Made by a program: the position numbers and the translations under genes. A stretch of DNA of 64,000 nt from Siphlonurus alternatus (Eukaryota > Arthropoda > Insecta > Ephemeroptera > Siphlonuridae), in the NCBI GenBank assembly GCA_949825025.1, contig OX463786.1, positions 18,237,911 to 18,301,910 of the forward strand. Reading direction: 5' to 3'. Positions 25,531 through 36,525 of this stretch are shown here, in pieces. The notes below the pieces were generated by a model that was not told where the DNA came from, did no database searches, and saw nothing but the letters and a program-made list of their open reading frames with translations. Position 1 is the stretch's first letter. Each line of letters starts with the position of its first letter.

Positions 25531-26699
25531 TAATATTTCCTTACTATTAAACCCCAAATTAAGTAAAATACTAACGGCTTCTACTAATATATATGCTGAG
25601 ACAAGATCTTTTCTAAGATGACTTCTTTCTTCATTAAATAAGAAAATTTCTTTTTATATTTATTTTTTTTTAGTCTCTTACAAATTTGCAGAGTCTTTTG
25701 AGCTCCACCGTTGACCAAATTTCTGCACGACTTTGCATCAGACGGTCGACTTCTAAAGTAAAGCTCCGTTCCCAAAGGACGTAAAATCTCCCTTCTCAAA
25801 CATGGCTCTGGGAAAACTTACTTTTTTACCTGCTTTGTGAACCTCTTGTATTAAATTAAATACGAAACTGTTTTTATACTGTTTGACATTTTGACATAAA
25901 ACAATATGTAACTAACTTTTCATGATATATATTTTTTTGTGAAGTATTAAGAAATTTTATATAAAAAAGACTAAAATGAAATACTAAATAATGTTCAAAA
26001 ATATTCAGATGAAATATAATTATATTATGTTTTATTAACATCAAAATTTAGTTCATTATTGCTTTGTTTTTTTGTGACTCAATCAATGACCGAAATTATA
26101 ACAGTTTCAAAATAATCTATTTGAATTTTTAAATAACATATTGTTGCATAAAATTTTAATTAATGTTAGTAATTACATATATTTGCATGTAAAAATTTTT
26201 GTTATAGTAAAAAAATTAATTAATTTTAAATAGAACTTAAATTTGAATTGATAAATTATTTAATAAAGTTTTGAGCATTTTTTAATTGTTCTACTATTAA
26301 AATAAACTTAATATTAAATTTATATGTACAATTTTCAGGACAATTTTGTTAATGAAAACTGCGTGTTCACTAATCTTGGGCATTTGACCGGCATCTCCCG
26401 AGTGAATTTTAAATTATGTAATACAAAAGGATAATAATTCAGTGGTACAATTATTAATCTGTTAACAGAAAATATGTCGCGCCAGTGCTGATAATAAAAT
26501 AATTTTTAAATCGTTGCCATTCTAAAGTCAACTGCCAAAAGACCATATTTGGCTTCATTAGATAACTGAACAATAACCTTCAAATTAATGAAATTGTTAT
26601 TATGATGTATTATGAGTGATAAGCCATGCAGCTGTCTTCTTTTTGCCAGCACGCTTTAAAAATTTTGACATTATACTAGAATTGATGCATCTCGATCGT

Positions 26700-26955
26700 G
26701 TTGAAAAATATTTCATATTTTCTTCTCTTTTCTCTTCTTTTTTCCTCCTATTTTGCATCATTTTAGAGGGAAAACGACGAGATTACGTCTTCTTTTCTTT
26801 TCTTGAGCATAAATTGTTAGAAATACTGTCTTCATTTCATCCTCACTTTAAGCTATTAGGAAGAAATAAAATGTGTTTTTGAGGTAAAAAGAAGTAATAA
26901 GATTAAGTTTAGACGTGTAAAGAAATGATTTGAAGACGAAATTTTTCAACTAGTT
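26700..26955 (-). mobile_element. Dispersed repeat family D
   Basis: Minus-strand copy in intron 1. It contains an incidental 88-codon open frame on the + strand. Confidence 0.7.
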
Positions 26956-27059
26956 TTGAAAATTAAATCTAAATCGTATTGAGAAAGCAGTGGAAAAAGT
27001 ATATTTAAGTCCGTTGGTAAAATGCTATCACGTCTACGCACGTGTTCTAAACAAAAGCA

Positions 27060-27255
27060 TACATGTCCGAATCTATTTGATCTATTTTATCATTGGACTT
27101 CAGACATTTTCCAGCAGTTTTTTTACATGTTCTAAATTTTAACTAATGTCCGGAATCGAACTCAGACACGCGTACGTCCGCTTCCCTAGTATAAGACGTC
27201 TTTACCGTCCCCTGGGGAGCATGGAGTTCCAGAAACAAGACAAAACAGCTGTTGG
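27060..27255 (-). mobile_element. tRNA-derived SINE fragment
   Basis: On the minus strand GTCTGAGTTCGATTCCGGAC is a tRNA-type B box (27150-27170), preceded by a tRNA-like 5' half. Confidence 0.45.
27208..27217. promoter_or_regulatory. One-mismatch COE/EBF site (intron 1)
   Basis: TCCCCTGGGG differs from TCCCNNGGGA at the last base. It lies beside a tRNA-derived SINE fragment, so it may be repeat-borne. Confidence 0.2.
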
Positions 27256-27597
27256 AACGTGCAAGTGATGCGCACAATTAGTGGGAGCATTTGTTTGTAT
27301 TAGCTCCAGATTTATTACCTGCTTTTAACTCGTTTGTGTTAATTATTATTGCTTTCTATTATTGAGCTATTTTTAAACTAAATCGAGTGTATCGAGTTTT
27401 AATTTTATTAACTTGGTTCATTGTTAAAATTTAGAATACAATATGCTGAAGTGTTAAAAAAGTTTAATATAAAAAATAAATAAAAATATATATTTTTTTA
27501 ATATTTAAATTTGATTATATTTTATATTATTAATAATTATTGTTTGAAATCTTGAAATATACACAAATAATATTTTTTAGTAAGTCATTTTACTATT

Positions 27598-27790
27598 TAC
27601 TTATTTACTGAGGTTTTCATGGTTTCCTCAGTAACAAATAGACGAATGCTGGGATTGATTTCTTAGGCTATGGCCACTCCGGTTTGGAAGGGACCCACAA
27701 AAGTAGGGTCTACGAAGAGCCGGGAGGTTAACTTCAGTCACTTAATTGTGGCCAGTACCAGTTAAAGCAAAAAAAAAAAAAATAAATAAA
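27598..27790 (+). mobile_element. SINE 3' body with poly-A tail
   Basis: CTGAGGTTTTCATGGTTTCC and the following CTCAGTAAC match the body motif of the SINE at 14940. The segment ends in an A-rich tail (27769-27790). Confidence 0.45.
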
Positions 27791-28409
27791 TTTAAAAATT
27801 ATGATTTTTGAACTCTTGTGGGCAAATTCGGCTTGATTATGCAATATTATAGAATTTTCTCTAGATACATCAAAATGTTCCATGCAATAACTTGTAGGAA
27901 GGAACTATTATTGTAGATACAGTAAACTAAAAATGACATAAAGAATGGGTTGCTTGTAGTAAAATGACCTGGTTTGGTGTTATGTTCATAAATATGGTGA
28001 AATATTTAATAACTACAGTATGCAAAAAAAAAATAAAAACATCGTAATTCGATAATTAATTTTAAAAAATATCAATTTCTAACTTTTCAAAAAAAATTTG
28101 ATTCTACCTATATATACAGTAATTTACAAAGAAACATTAATTTCGTTTAATTGAAACCATTAGGTGAAATTATACAAACAAATAATGTAAACCAAAATAA
28201 TTTATTGAATTAAATAAAATCTCCGAAATTCGCTTTTAAATTTTATAGAGTAAAGACAATTGAACCAAAATATATATGTTTAGTAATAACTGATACAAAA
28301 TCAACTTTGCATGAATATTTAGTTCTTCGAAACTAGAACTTAACACAAAATAATTAACAATGCAACAGGTAAACAAATTTAAAAACAAATGAAGGTAGTT
28401 TTATAATCT

Positions 28410-28600
28410 CATCTCTGAGCCGCTGCGAGACGACAATTTATTTAAATTAATGATGAGTGACAGCTCTAATTAGAGAAAGGTAAATAATAAAAGTCAACAA
28501 CGAAAACTGTCATGTCAGAGAGTGATATTTCACCTTTCTCATCGATCTTAATTAAACCACCTTTGTAGTCTGTCGCAGGTGAATTGTCATCTAATTTAAA
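28410..28600. promoter_or_regulatory. Enhancer-like block in intron 1
   Basis: Dense, non-repeated words: TAATTA and TTAATGA homeodomain sites, TGACAG (Meis/Hth type), CAGGTG E-box and CACCTTTG. No repeat copies elsewhere in the window were noticed. Function is inferred only from motif density and uniqueness. Confidence 0.25.
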
Positions 28601-28671
28601 AAAAATTACCCATTATTATTATTATTTTTTAATCAAACCATTACTAGGTACTGCTACCTACTAATTACTCA

Positions 28672-28996
28672 CTAAGTTTGAAACCCCGAACCTTCCGAAA
28701 CCCTAACTTAGCGTTTCGCAGGCCTTGCAATCCATCCCGGCATTTGCCTGCGACTGAGGGAAATGTGGAAACCTCAGCCAGGATGGACGCTACAGCTTTT
28801 GTCAATGAACCGGAAGTGCAATGGTCCAAAGCTATCAGGGGAACAACATTGTGTAAAAGCGCAATGATTTACCCCTGGGTGGGAAACGTGATTTTTGTTG
28901 AAAATGGTCACCCATCCAACTACTAAACACGCTCGGCGTTGCTTGACTTCGGTGATCTAACGAGACCCGGTCAAGCCCACTTCGCCACACTGCACC
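28672..28996 (-). mobile_element. 5S rRNA-derived SINE
   Basis: Read on the minus strand, it starts with a head resembling 5S rRNA: GGTCTCGTTAGATCACCGAA, then AAGCAACGCCGAGCGTG and TTTAGTAGTTGGATGGGTGA. These match the 5S internal promoter (A box to C box) with substitutions. A unique body follows, with the shared SINE motif CTGAGGTTTCC on the minus strand. The 83-codon open frame on the + strand here is an accident of the SINE. Confidence 0.75.
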
Positions 28997-29397
28997 CACT
29001 TTACTTTACCACACCTAACGTTTTTAACACTTGTAACACTTTTTGTAATATCGACGTCCTGTAATGAGTTTTAAATGTGAACAATAAAATATTTATACCA
29101 AAAGAGTCAAGTTTATTTTGTTAACATTATTTGAAATTTAACCATGCACGTTAAGCTAATTATAACTATATACAAATAAAATTCAGGGTTAAGGTTTAGT
29201 ATTTTAAAATTATTTTCTACCCATAATTCGTAAATAAAGCAACACACAAAACCAAAATTTTTCATGGTACAGGTATTTTGTAATAGAAAACCTGGTAAAA
29301 CTCGATATTACTTTAAAATTTGATACAATTTTCTTTCGAAATGATTAGCAAAAACATCAATAACGCTTTGTATTACTGTACTGTACCTACTACCAAC

Positions 29398-29470
29398 TCC
29401 AATAGAGAACCATGAAAACCTCAGCCAGGATGGTCGGCAATTTGGAGGATGCCTTATTCGATCACCTCTC
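29398..29470 (+). mobile_element. SINE body fragment
   Basis: GAAAACCTCAGCCAGGATGG matches the GGAAACCTCAGCCAGGATGG of the 5S-derived SINE at 28768. Confidence 0.4.
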
Positions 29471-29595
29471 CAAAATATAAATTGTATTCTTTAGGTACCG
29501 AATGTTAGAAGAAATTTAATATTAGTGATTTAGTTTTAGGAATCATAACGTAATAATTAAAAGTGAAAAATTGAAAATTTTGTACACGCACCTCT

Positions 29596-29775
29596 GGACA
29601 CCACGAACTTTACTCCTGCTTTGCTTGTAAGTGTTACCAAGCAGTTCTTGGAGGCGTTGGTGAAAACCAAAACACTCTTGATGTGGGTTGAATGGGTGCT
29701 TTTCTTACCTCACCCGAAATTACAAATCTTTCTATTGTAGCTGCACCCAAGTGAGGCAGGAGCGAAGTTCGTGCT
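29596..29775 (+). repeat. Dispersed repeat J, copy 2
   Basis: TTTACTCCTGCTTTGCTTG and CACCCGAAATTACAAATCTT with TAGCTGCACCCAAGTGAGGC align to 56651-56815. It abuts exon 2's upstream region but is not an exon. Confidence 0.5.
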
Positions 29776-29849
29776 ATCCAAAAGTGTGCAGTAAAAAAAT
29801 GTATTGAATATAAACAAACACTAACCACATATTTTTGTGCCCCTTGCAG

Positions 29850-30003
29850 TGTCGGTGTGAGTCGCGCACACTTCGAGAAGCAGCCCCCCAGCAACCTGCG
29901 CAAGTCCAACTTCTTCCACTTCGTGATCGCTCTATACGACCGCGCGGGACAGCCCGTCGAGATCGAGCGGACCGCCTTCATTGGCTTCGTCGAGAAGGAC
30001 CAG
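29850..30003 (+). CDS. kn: COE/EBF exon 2 (start of DNA-binding domain)
   Basis: It encodes residues 45-96. After a Ser split across the junction it reads [20 protein letters not shown], then [20 protein letters not shown] and [11 protein letters not shown]. This is the diagnostic opening of the COE DNA-binding domain and is almost invariant in animals. The acceptor is CCCCTTGCAG|T and the donor CAG|GTGAGA. A 13-bp segment, ACATCAGGGTACC, is duplicated directly just after the donor (30013-30058). The exon is much richer in GC than the flanking intron. Confidence 0.96.
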
Positions 30004-31974
30004 GTGAGATACATCAGGGTACCGTGACACCTGAACTTTCTCAGGTACATCAGGGTACCTTCATTAGTACTTTACACCAAAGTCTTCTACTCGCACAATG
30101 GTTGTGCATGGGATGATGTAGTGCCTAATTTTGCCACCAGAGCAGAGAACGTAATGGCATTGTTGGCGCTAGGCAACGGTGGTCAACTTCATAATTAACG
30201 GTCATTTTCTATAAGTTAACATGTAAATCAACAACCATGTTTTTCCTTTCACGCGACAGACATTACACAACAATACTTTGTTTACTAACAACGAGCAGAA
30301 GACTTTATGCTTTACACAAGAGAGTAATTATAAATGCGACCAATACTCTAAATCTATGCGTTCAATGCGATCTTAATGATCGATTGCTTCTGTAATATTA
30401 ATTTGTTTCTCAATAATTTATGATTTAACACATTTATTTATTTATATTATTTTGCTGTAAAAAAATTGAAAAACAAAACAATGATGCAAAATTAATTAGA
30501 AGATATTAAAATTTCTAATTTTAATAATTATTTTTTCAAAATAAAAATTTATTTTCATTTATTTATTTTTTTTATTTAGACAATTTTCTTAATTTAATAC
30601 ATTTATATTTTTAAATAAGCTAATTTTTACATGTTGTATAAAAATAATTGTATTTTGGAAAATTAAACTTTTGGTATCATAAAATATTCCCATTGTATAA
30701 CCTTTTAACAATATTTGGAAACAAAAATATTATATCTACATCACTATAAAAATGTCATGGTCATAATTATAGTCACCGGTCCCATAACTCACTATAGTCA
30801 TAACATACTTCATAATGCGGAAGATAATAATATAATTGTCGAGATTAATAAAAGCAAATTAACATCAGGTGCATTATAATAACCCTCGTCAATATATTAT
30901 AATTAAATTGAGTCTACCTGGTCCTTAATTAATATTGGCAGGTAGACCGTAATACACTTTGGCTAACATAGTGGGTGATTGTTACAAGTTTATATGATAG
31001 TACAATAATTGTATTACCGATCAAACAGAATGATCATAATCGACCTTGTACATCCGCCTGCAAAATGAAGTTGAAATAAATTTTATTCGATATATAAGAA
31101 AATCTACCATGTTAATTCCCATAAGATTTTTTATTATTTTTTTACGGAAAAATGGATTCGAGCGAATTTTTTTTAATCGGTTTTTGGTTAAAGCTTGGGT
31201 CATAGAACTTCACTATATTTTTTTCATACCACCTAACGGTGTATTTTTTCGAGATATTCGAGAGTCTTTGTCAGGTAAGGCCCCATGTTAAGCGACGCGT
31301 TCACTGTGGCTTTGGAATTTTTTTCTGACAAACCTATTTGAGATAGAATTTTTTGAATTTTGGTTTGATATGGAGGACTACTTGAACTATTTCTAGAAAA
31401 TACTAACTCAAATTTTTTTTCTAGCGCGCACTTTACTTTAAGATTCAATGCTATGACGTCATTTTTGAGAGGTTTCAAAAATTCATATAAAATCAGGAAA
31501 TTGTCGTAGAATGCTGTAATAAGGCTTGTTATTCATGAAATTCTCGTGCCTTTTGAAATGTTGACAAAAACTTGAAACTTTTTTTTTTGGTCAGTACCCC
31601 ATTCATATTATAATGTTATTATAAATTATAATACAAAATATATGCTGATGACTCATAATTATGCTTTTGCATTTTTATATACTCAAGTAGCAACACAAGA
31701 AAATATTTATAAATTTTTAGTCAAAGCTATTTTGAAAAATTAAAAATATTGAGTTATAAAAAGCTAAATTTATAACACAAATTAAATCAATATTATTACA
31801 GAAAATATTTTATATAAATTTAATTATATTGTTTATATTTCTATGGCTTAACAAATATTAAAATATATAATTATATAGAAAAATATTTACAATATATTTT
31901 TAAAGCTTCCAAACACGTTAAATTTATTAATCCTTAATAATCTAAACTCTAGAAATCCATTAAGGAGCCAATTA

Positions 31975-32165
31975 TCTCTATCCCAAGATTCTAATTTCTA
32001 TGCATCGTAGTGTACAGAGACTAATTGTGATTGTCACACATCAATCCTAATTGCGCACTCGAGTCACGGTCGATGCATAATATGCCAGGCATGACGTGAT
32101 GTCAATAACATCGGGAATTTCCTTCAATAATGGACTAATTAATGTATGTCGAATTAAATGCAGAT
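31975..32165. promoter_or_regulatory. Enhancer-like block in intron 2
   Basis: Unique stretch of balanced composition between AT-rich flanks, with ACTAATTG, CTAATTAATG, TGCATCG and TGACGTGATG words. It contains several homeodomain-type TAAT cores. No repeat copies were seen. Confidence 0.25.
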
Positions 32166-32924
32166 TTGTTGGAATTAATTTAATATATAGATCACATATA
32201 TTGAGTACACCTCTGGATTATTGTACAGTTAATAGCAAATAAAATAAGACAACAATGAGCCTTTGTTGTTATGGGATATAAAGTTTAAATTTCCTACTTC
32301 TATAAGCTTATGATAGCTCTCTAAGAATGTTCGCACTCTTATCAATGCCCGCCTACGCACCAAAATCAAGCGACAAAACAGTTATAAAATGTTATATTTC
32401 TTGTATTATTGTATTAAATATATATATTTTTATTGTATGTATTTTTAATGACGGAGTAGCTATTTCTGACATGTTGGTGGTTGATCACATTATATATGGG
32501 CATTTGCCTTTTTTATTCCACCATTATTTCGGTTAATTATTCTCTTTTTTTTTTCCTTCTCTTTCCCTCCCATTTTGTGTATTTCTTAACCCAATAAACA
32601 ACGTACATCCTTAATGTTGTGAAAATGCATAGATTGCGGTGATAAGGTAGAAGGAAGGGGGGGGGGTACTGCAGTGTACCGAGAAAACAATCATTTTTGG
32701 TTCATTTTATCTGCTATTGACTGTATACATTATATAAATATATATATTTTAATGTCAATAAATAATTGTATTTTATATTCGGCAGTCTTTATTGAAAATA
32801 ATTTTCAACAATTGACAGTAAAAAATGTAATTTATTTTTTCAAAGTCAATATTTTGAAATTGACAGTACAACTGCATAAAAAAAATTCTACGTGTGCAAG
32901 TCAATAAAAGAATTGTTTCAAAAG

Positions 32925-32932
32925 CTACCATG
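32925..32932 (+). repeat. Left 8-bp target-site duplication of composite element
   Basis: CTACCATG lies directly before the first CAGGGATCGG. The same 8 bp follow the last GGTCCCTG at 36418-36425. Eight base pairs is the duplication length typical of hAT transposons. Confidence 0.85.
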
Positions 32933-33166
32933 CAGGGATCGGATGCGGATGCAGATGCAAGATGCACACGGATGCGCAAAAATGAACTTGCATCCGCATC
33001 CGTGCATCCCAGATGCACGGGAAAAAATTAATGCATCCGGATGCGCATCCCAGATGCATGGAAAATAAATTTGCATCCGGATGTGCATCCCAGATGCATG
33101 AAAAATAAATTTGCATCCGGATGCGCATCTCGGATGGACGAAAAAAACGCGTGCATGCGGTCCCTG
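32933..33166 (+). mobile_element. Left hAT-like MITE copy of the composite
   Basis: Ends are CAGGGATCGGATGC and GCATGCGGTCCCTG, imperfect inverted repeats that start CAGGG as in hAT elements. The interior is made of GGATGC/GCATCC words in a tandem unit of about 40 bp (three to four copies), reminiscent of the subterminal transposase-binding repeats of hAT elements. It is about 90% or more identical by eye to the right copy. Confidence 0.8.
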
Positions 33167-36100
33167 AGTTAAAGGCCTCAAAATCCGGCTTTTTTGTTTA
33201 TGATTGAATCTTCAAAATTTCTTCATATTTGAACTCCTAGGGTCCAATTACATGGCGTCAGGTGTTTTCAGCATGATTGAGCTAAAATTAGAAGTTTTGG
33301 TTTTGTCAAGTTTTGCCGTTTTCACCGTATTGAAGTTTAAGGCCTCAAAACCCGTCTTTTTTGTTTGTGATTGAATCTTCAAAATTCCTTCATATACAAA
33401 CTCCTAGGGTCCAAATACATGACGTCGGTTGTTTTCAGCATGATCGAGCTAAAAATAGAAGTTTTGGTTCTGTCAAGTTTTGCCGTTTTCACTGTTTTGA
33501 AGTTTAAGGCCTCAAAATCCGGCATTTTTGTTTGTTATTGAATCTTCAAAATTCCTTCATATTGAAACTCCTAGGGTCCAATTACATGACGTCAGGTGTT
33601 TTCAGCATGATCGAGCTAAAATTAGAAGTTTTGGTTTTGTCAAGTTTTGCCGTTTTCACTGTTTTGAAGTTTAAGGCCTCAAAATCCGGCTTTTTTGTTT
33701 GTGATTGAATCCTCAAAATTTCTTCATATTTGAACTCCTAGGGTCCAATTACATGGCGTCAGGTGTTTTCAGCATGATCGAGCTAAAATTAGAAGTTTTA
33801 GTTTTGTCAAGTTTTGCCGTTTTCACTGTTTTGAAGTTTAAGGCCTCAAAATCCGGCTTTTTTGTTTGTGATTGAATCCTCAAAATTCCTTCATATTTGA
33901 ACTCCTAGGGTCCAATTACATGGTTTCAGGTGTTTTCAGTATGATCGAGCTAAAATTAAAAGTTTTGGTTTTGTTAAGTTTTGCCGTTTTCACTGTTTTG
34001 AAGTTTAAAGCCTCAAAATCCGGCTTTTTTGTTTGTTATTGAATCTTAAAAATTCCTTCATATTTGAACTCCTAGGGTCCAATTACATGTCGTCAGGTGT
34101 TTTGAGCATGATCGAGCTAAAATTAGAAATTTTGGTTTTGTCAAGTTTTGCCGTTTTCACTGTTTTGAAGTTTAAGGCCTCAAAACCCGTCTTTTTTGTT
34201 TGTGATTGAATCTTCAAAATTCCTTCATATTCAAACTCCTAGGGTCCAAATACATGACGTCGGTTGTTTTCAGCATGATCGAGCTAAAAATAGAAGTTTT
34301 GGTTCTGTCAAGTTTTGCCGTTTTCACTGTTTTGAAGTTTAAGGCCTCAAAATCCGGCTTTTTTGTTTGTTATTGAATCTTCAAAATTCCTTCATATTGA
34401 AACTCCTAGGGTCCAATTACATGACGTCAGGTGTTTTCAGCATGATCGAGCTAAAATTAGAAGTTTTGGTTTTGTCAAGTTTTGCCGTTTTCACTGTTTT
34501 GAAGTTTAAGGCCTCAAAATCCGGCTTTTTTGTTTGTGATTGAATCCTCAAAATTTCTTCATATTTGAACTCCTAGGGTCCAATTACATGGCGTCAGGTG
34601 TTTTCAGCATGATCGAGCTAAAATTAGAAGTTTTAGTTTTGTCAAGTTTTGCCGTTTTCACTGTTTTGAAGTTTAAGGCCTCAAAATCCGGCTTTTTTGT
34701 TTGTGATTGAATCCTCAAAATTCCTTCATATTTGAACTCCTAGGGCCCAATTACATGGTTTCAGGTGTTTTCAGTATGATCGAGCTAAAATTAAAAGTTT
34801 TGGTTTTGTTAAGTTTTGCCGTTTTCACTGTTTTGAAGTTTAAGGCCTCAAAATCCGGCTTTTTTGTTTGTTATTGAATCTTAAAAATTCCTTCATATTT
34901 GAACTCCTAGTGTCCAATTACATGTCGTCAGGTGTTTTGAGCATGATCGAGCTAAAATTAGAAATTTTGGTTTTGTCAAGTTTTGCCGTTTTCACTGTTT
35001 TGAAGTTTAAAGCCTCAAAACCCGTCTTTTTTGTTTGTGATTGAATCTTCAAAATTCCTTCATATTCAAACTCCTAGGGTCCAAATACATGACGTCGGTT
35101 GTTTTCAGCATGATCGAGCTAAAAATAGAAGTTTTGGTTCTGTCAAGTTTTGCCGTTTTCACTGTTTTGAAGTTTAAGGCCTCAAAATCCGGCTTTTTTG
35201 TTTGTTATTGAATCTTCAAAATTCCTTCATATTGAAACTCCTAGGGTCCAATTACATGACGTCAGGTGTTTTCAGCATGATCGAGCTAAAATTAGAAGTT
35301 TTGGTTTTGTCAAGTTTTGCCGTTTTCACTGTTTTGAAGTTTAAGGCCTCAAAATCCGGCTTTTTTGTTTGTGATTGAATCCTCAAAATTTCTTCATATT
35401 TGAACTCCTAGGGTCCAATTACATGGCGTCAGGTGTTTTAATCATGATTGAGCTAAAATTAGAAGTTTTGGTTTTGTCAAGTTTTGCCGTTTTTACTGTT
35501 TTGAAGTTTAAAGGCCTCAAAATCCGGCTTTTTTGTTTGTGATTGAATCTTAAAAATTCCTTCATATTTGAACTCCTAGGGTCCAATTACATGGTTTCAG
35601 GTGTTTTCAGTATGATCGAGCTAAAATTAAAAGTTTTGGTTTTGTCAAGTTTTGCCGTTTTCACTGTTTTGAAGTTTAAGGCCTCAAAATCCGGCTTTTT
35701 TGTTTGTTATTGAATCTTAAAAATTCCTTCATATTTGAACTCCTAGGGTCCAATTACATGTCGTCAGGTGTTTTGAGCATGATCGAGCTAAAATTAGAAG
35801 TTTTGGTTTTGTCAAGTTTTGCCGTTTTCACTGTTTTGAAGTTTAAGGCCTCAAAACCCGTCTTTTTTGTTTGTGATTGAATCTTCAAAATTCCTTCAAA
35901 TTCAAACTCCTAGGGTCCAATTACATGACGTCAGGTGTTTTCAGCATGATCGAGCTAAAATTAAAAGTTTTGGTTTTGCCAAATTTTGCCGTTTTCACTG
36001 TTTTGAAGTTTAAGGCCTCAAAACCCGTCTTTTTTGTTTGTGATTGAATCTTCAAAATTCCTTCAAATTCAAACTCCTAGTGTCCAATTACATCACGTCA

Positions 36101-36181
36101 GGTGTTTTCAGCATGATCGAGCTAAAATTAGAAGTTTAAGTTTTGTCAAGTTTTGCCGTTTTCACTGTTTTGAAGTTTAAG
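33167..36181 (+). repeat. 167-bp satellite array, 18 monomers, with 5-mer higher-order repeat
   Basis: Monomers start (GGCCTC or variant) at 33174, 33341, 33508, 33675, 33842, 34009, 34176, 34343, 34510, 34677, 34844, 35011, 35178, 35345, 35513, 35680, 35847 and 36014: a constant 167 bp apart, with one 1-bp insertion before 35513. Monomers with the CCCGTC variant and GACGTCGGTTG recur at 33341, 34176 and 35011, so the larger period is 835 bp, five monomers. The last two monomers are CCCGTC types outside that order. No coding potential. Confidence 0.95.
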
Positions 36182-36417
36182 CAGGGATTGGATGCGGATG
36201 CAGATGCAAGATGCTCACGGATGCGCAAAAATGGACTTGCATCCGCATCCGTGCATCCCAGATGTACGGGAAAAAAATTAATGCATCCGGATGCACATCC
36301 CAGATGCATGGAAAATAAATTTGCATCCGGATGCGCATCCCAGATGCATGAAAAATAAATTTGCATCCGGATGCGCATCCATGGATGCACGAAAAATTAA
36401 TTTGCATCCGGTCCCTG
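36182..36417 (+). mobile_element. Right hAT-like MITE copy of the composite
   Basis: Ends are CAGGGATTGGATGC and GCATCCGGTCCCTG. It has the same internal GCATCC/GGATGC repeats and orientation as the left copy, with scattered substitutions. Confidence 0.8.
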
Positions 36418-36425
36418 CTACCATG
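36418..36425 (+). repeat. Right 8-bp target-site duplication of composite element
   Basis: CTACCATG, identical to 32925-32932. From here the original intron continues for 36 bp to exon 3. Confidence 0.85.
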
Positions 36426-36461
36426 TAATCTAAATTAAATAAACATTGTTCCATGTTTCAG

Positions 36462-36525
36462 GAGGCGGATGGTACAAAGACCAACAACGGCATTCAGTAC
36501 AGACTTCAGCTTCTCTACGCGAATG
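36462..36525 (+). CDS. kn: COE/EBF exon 3 (DNA-binding domain)
   Basis: It encodes residues 97-117 and the first base of Gly118: EADGTKTNNGIQYRLQLLYA and then N. NNGIQYRLQLLYANG is the insect form of a conserved COE strand. The acceptor is CCATGTTTCAG|GAG and the donor AATG|GTGAGT. A transposed composite element ends only 44 bp before this exon, so the branch point and pyrimidine tract must fit in that short remnant or lie inside transposon DNA. Confidence 0.95.

Larger units (their letters stand above)
20779..29849 (+). other. COE/EBF intron 1 (9.07 kb)
   Basis: Mostly AT-rich unannotatable sequence. It contains a poly-A run (about 21139-21164), a hairpin of about 36 bp (21940-21975), foldback MITEs at 24627-24756 and 25211-25530, a family-D element (26700-26955), SINE pieces (24783-24830, 27060-27255, 27598-27790, 28672-28996, 29398-29470) and an enhancer-like block at 28410-28600. 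No further exon was found. Confidence 0.8.
32933..36417. mobile_element. Composite hAT-like MITE / satellite / MITE element (3,485 bp)
   Basis: The block consists of a 234-bp MITE, 18 monomers of a 167-bp satellite, and a second 236-bp MITE in the same orientation. It is flanked by the exact direct repeat CTACCATG. The inner junctions are AGTTAAAG (left) and AGTTTAAG (right), an 8-mer that occurs in every satellite monomer. This fits MITE insertion into a satellite array followed by mobilisation from the outer ends of two MITE copies. No transposase is encoded; it would have to be supplied in trans. It ends 44 bp before COE/EBF exon 3. Confidence 0.8.
30004..36461 (+). other. COE/EBF intron 2 (6.46 kb)
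   Basis: The first 2.9 kb is AT-rich, with a small hairpin (30912-30949) and a unique enhancer-like block (31975-32165). The rest, 32933-36417, is the composite MITE-satellite-MITE element. Only 44 bp of original intron remain before exon 3. Confidence 0.9.

Noticed and set aside
28678..28926. 82-codon open frame on the + strand
   Set aside because: It lies antisense in a 5S-derived SINE.
29634..30116. Open frames of 138 (minus) and 93 (+) codons overlapping exon 2
   Set aside because: Shadows of the GC-rich exon 2 in other frames; the correct frame gives the conserved COE sequence.
32918..33181. Repetitive open frames over the MITE at 32933 and again at 36136-36407
   Set aside because: They translate the GCATCC/GGATGC tandem words of the MITE; all frames are open for the same reason, and both copies are bounded by transposon ends.
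33167..36181. CRISPR-like array
   Set aside because: Repeats are contiguous 167-bp satellite monomers without spacers, in a eukaryotic intron.
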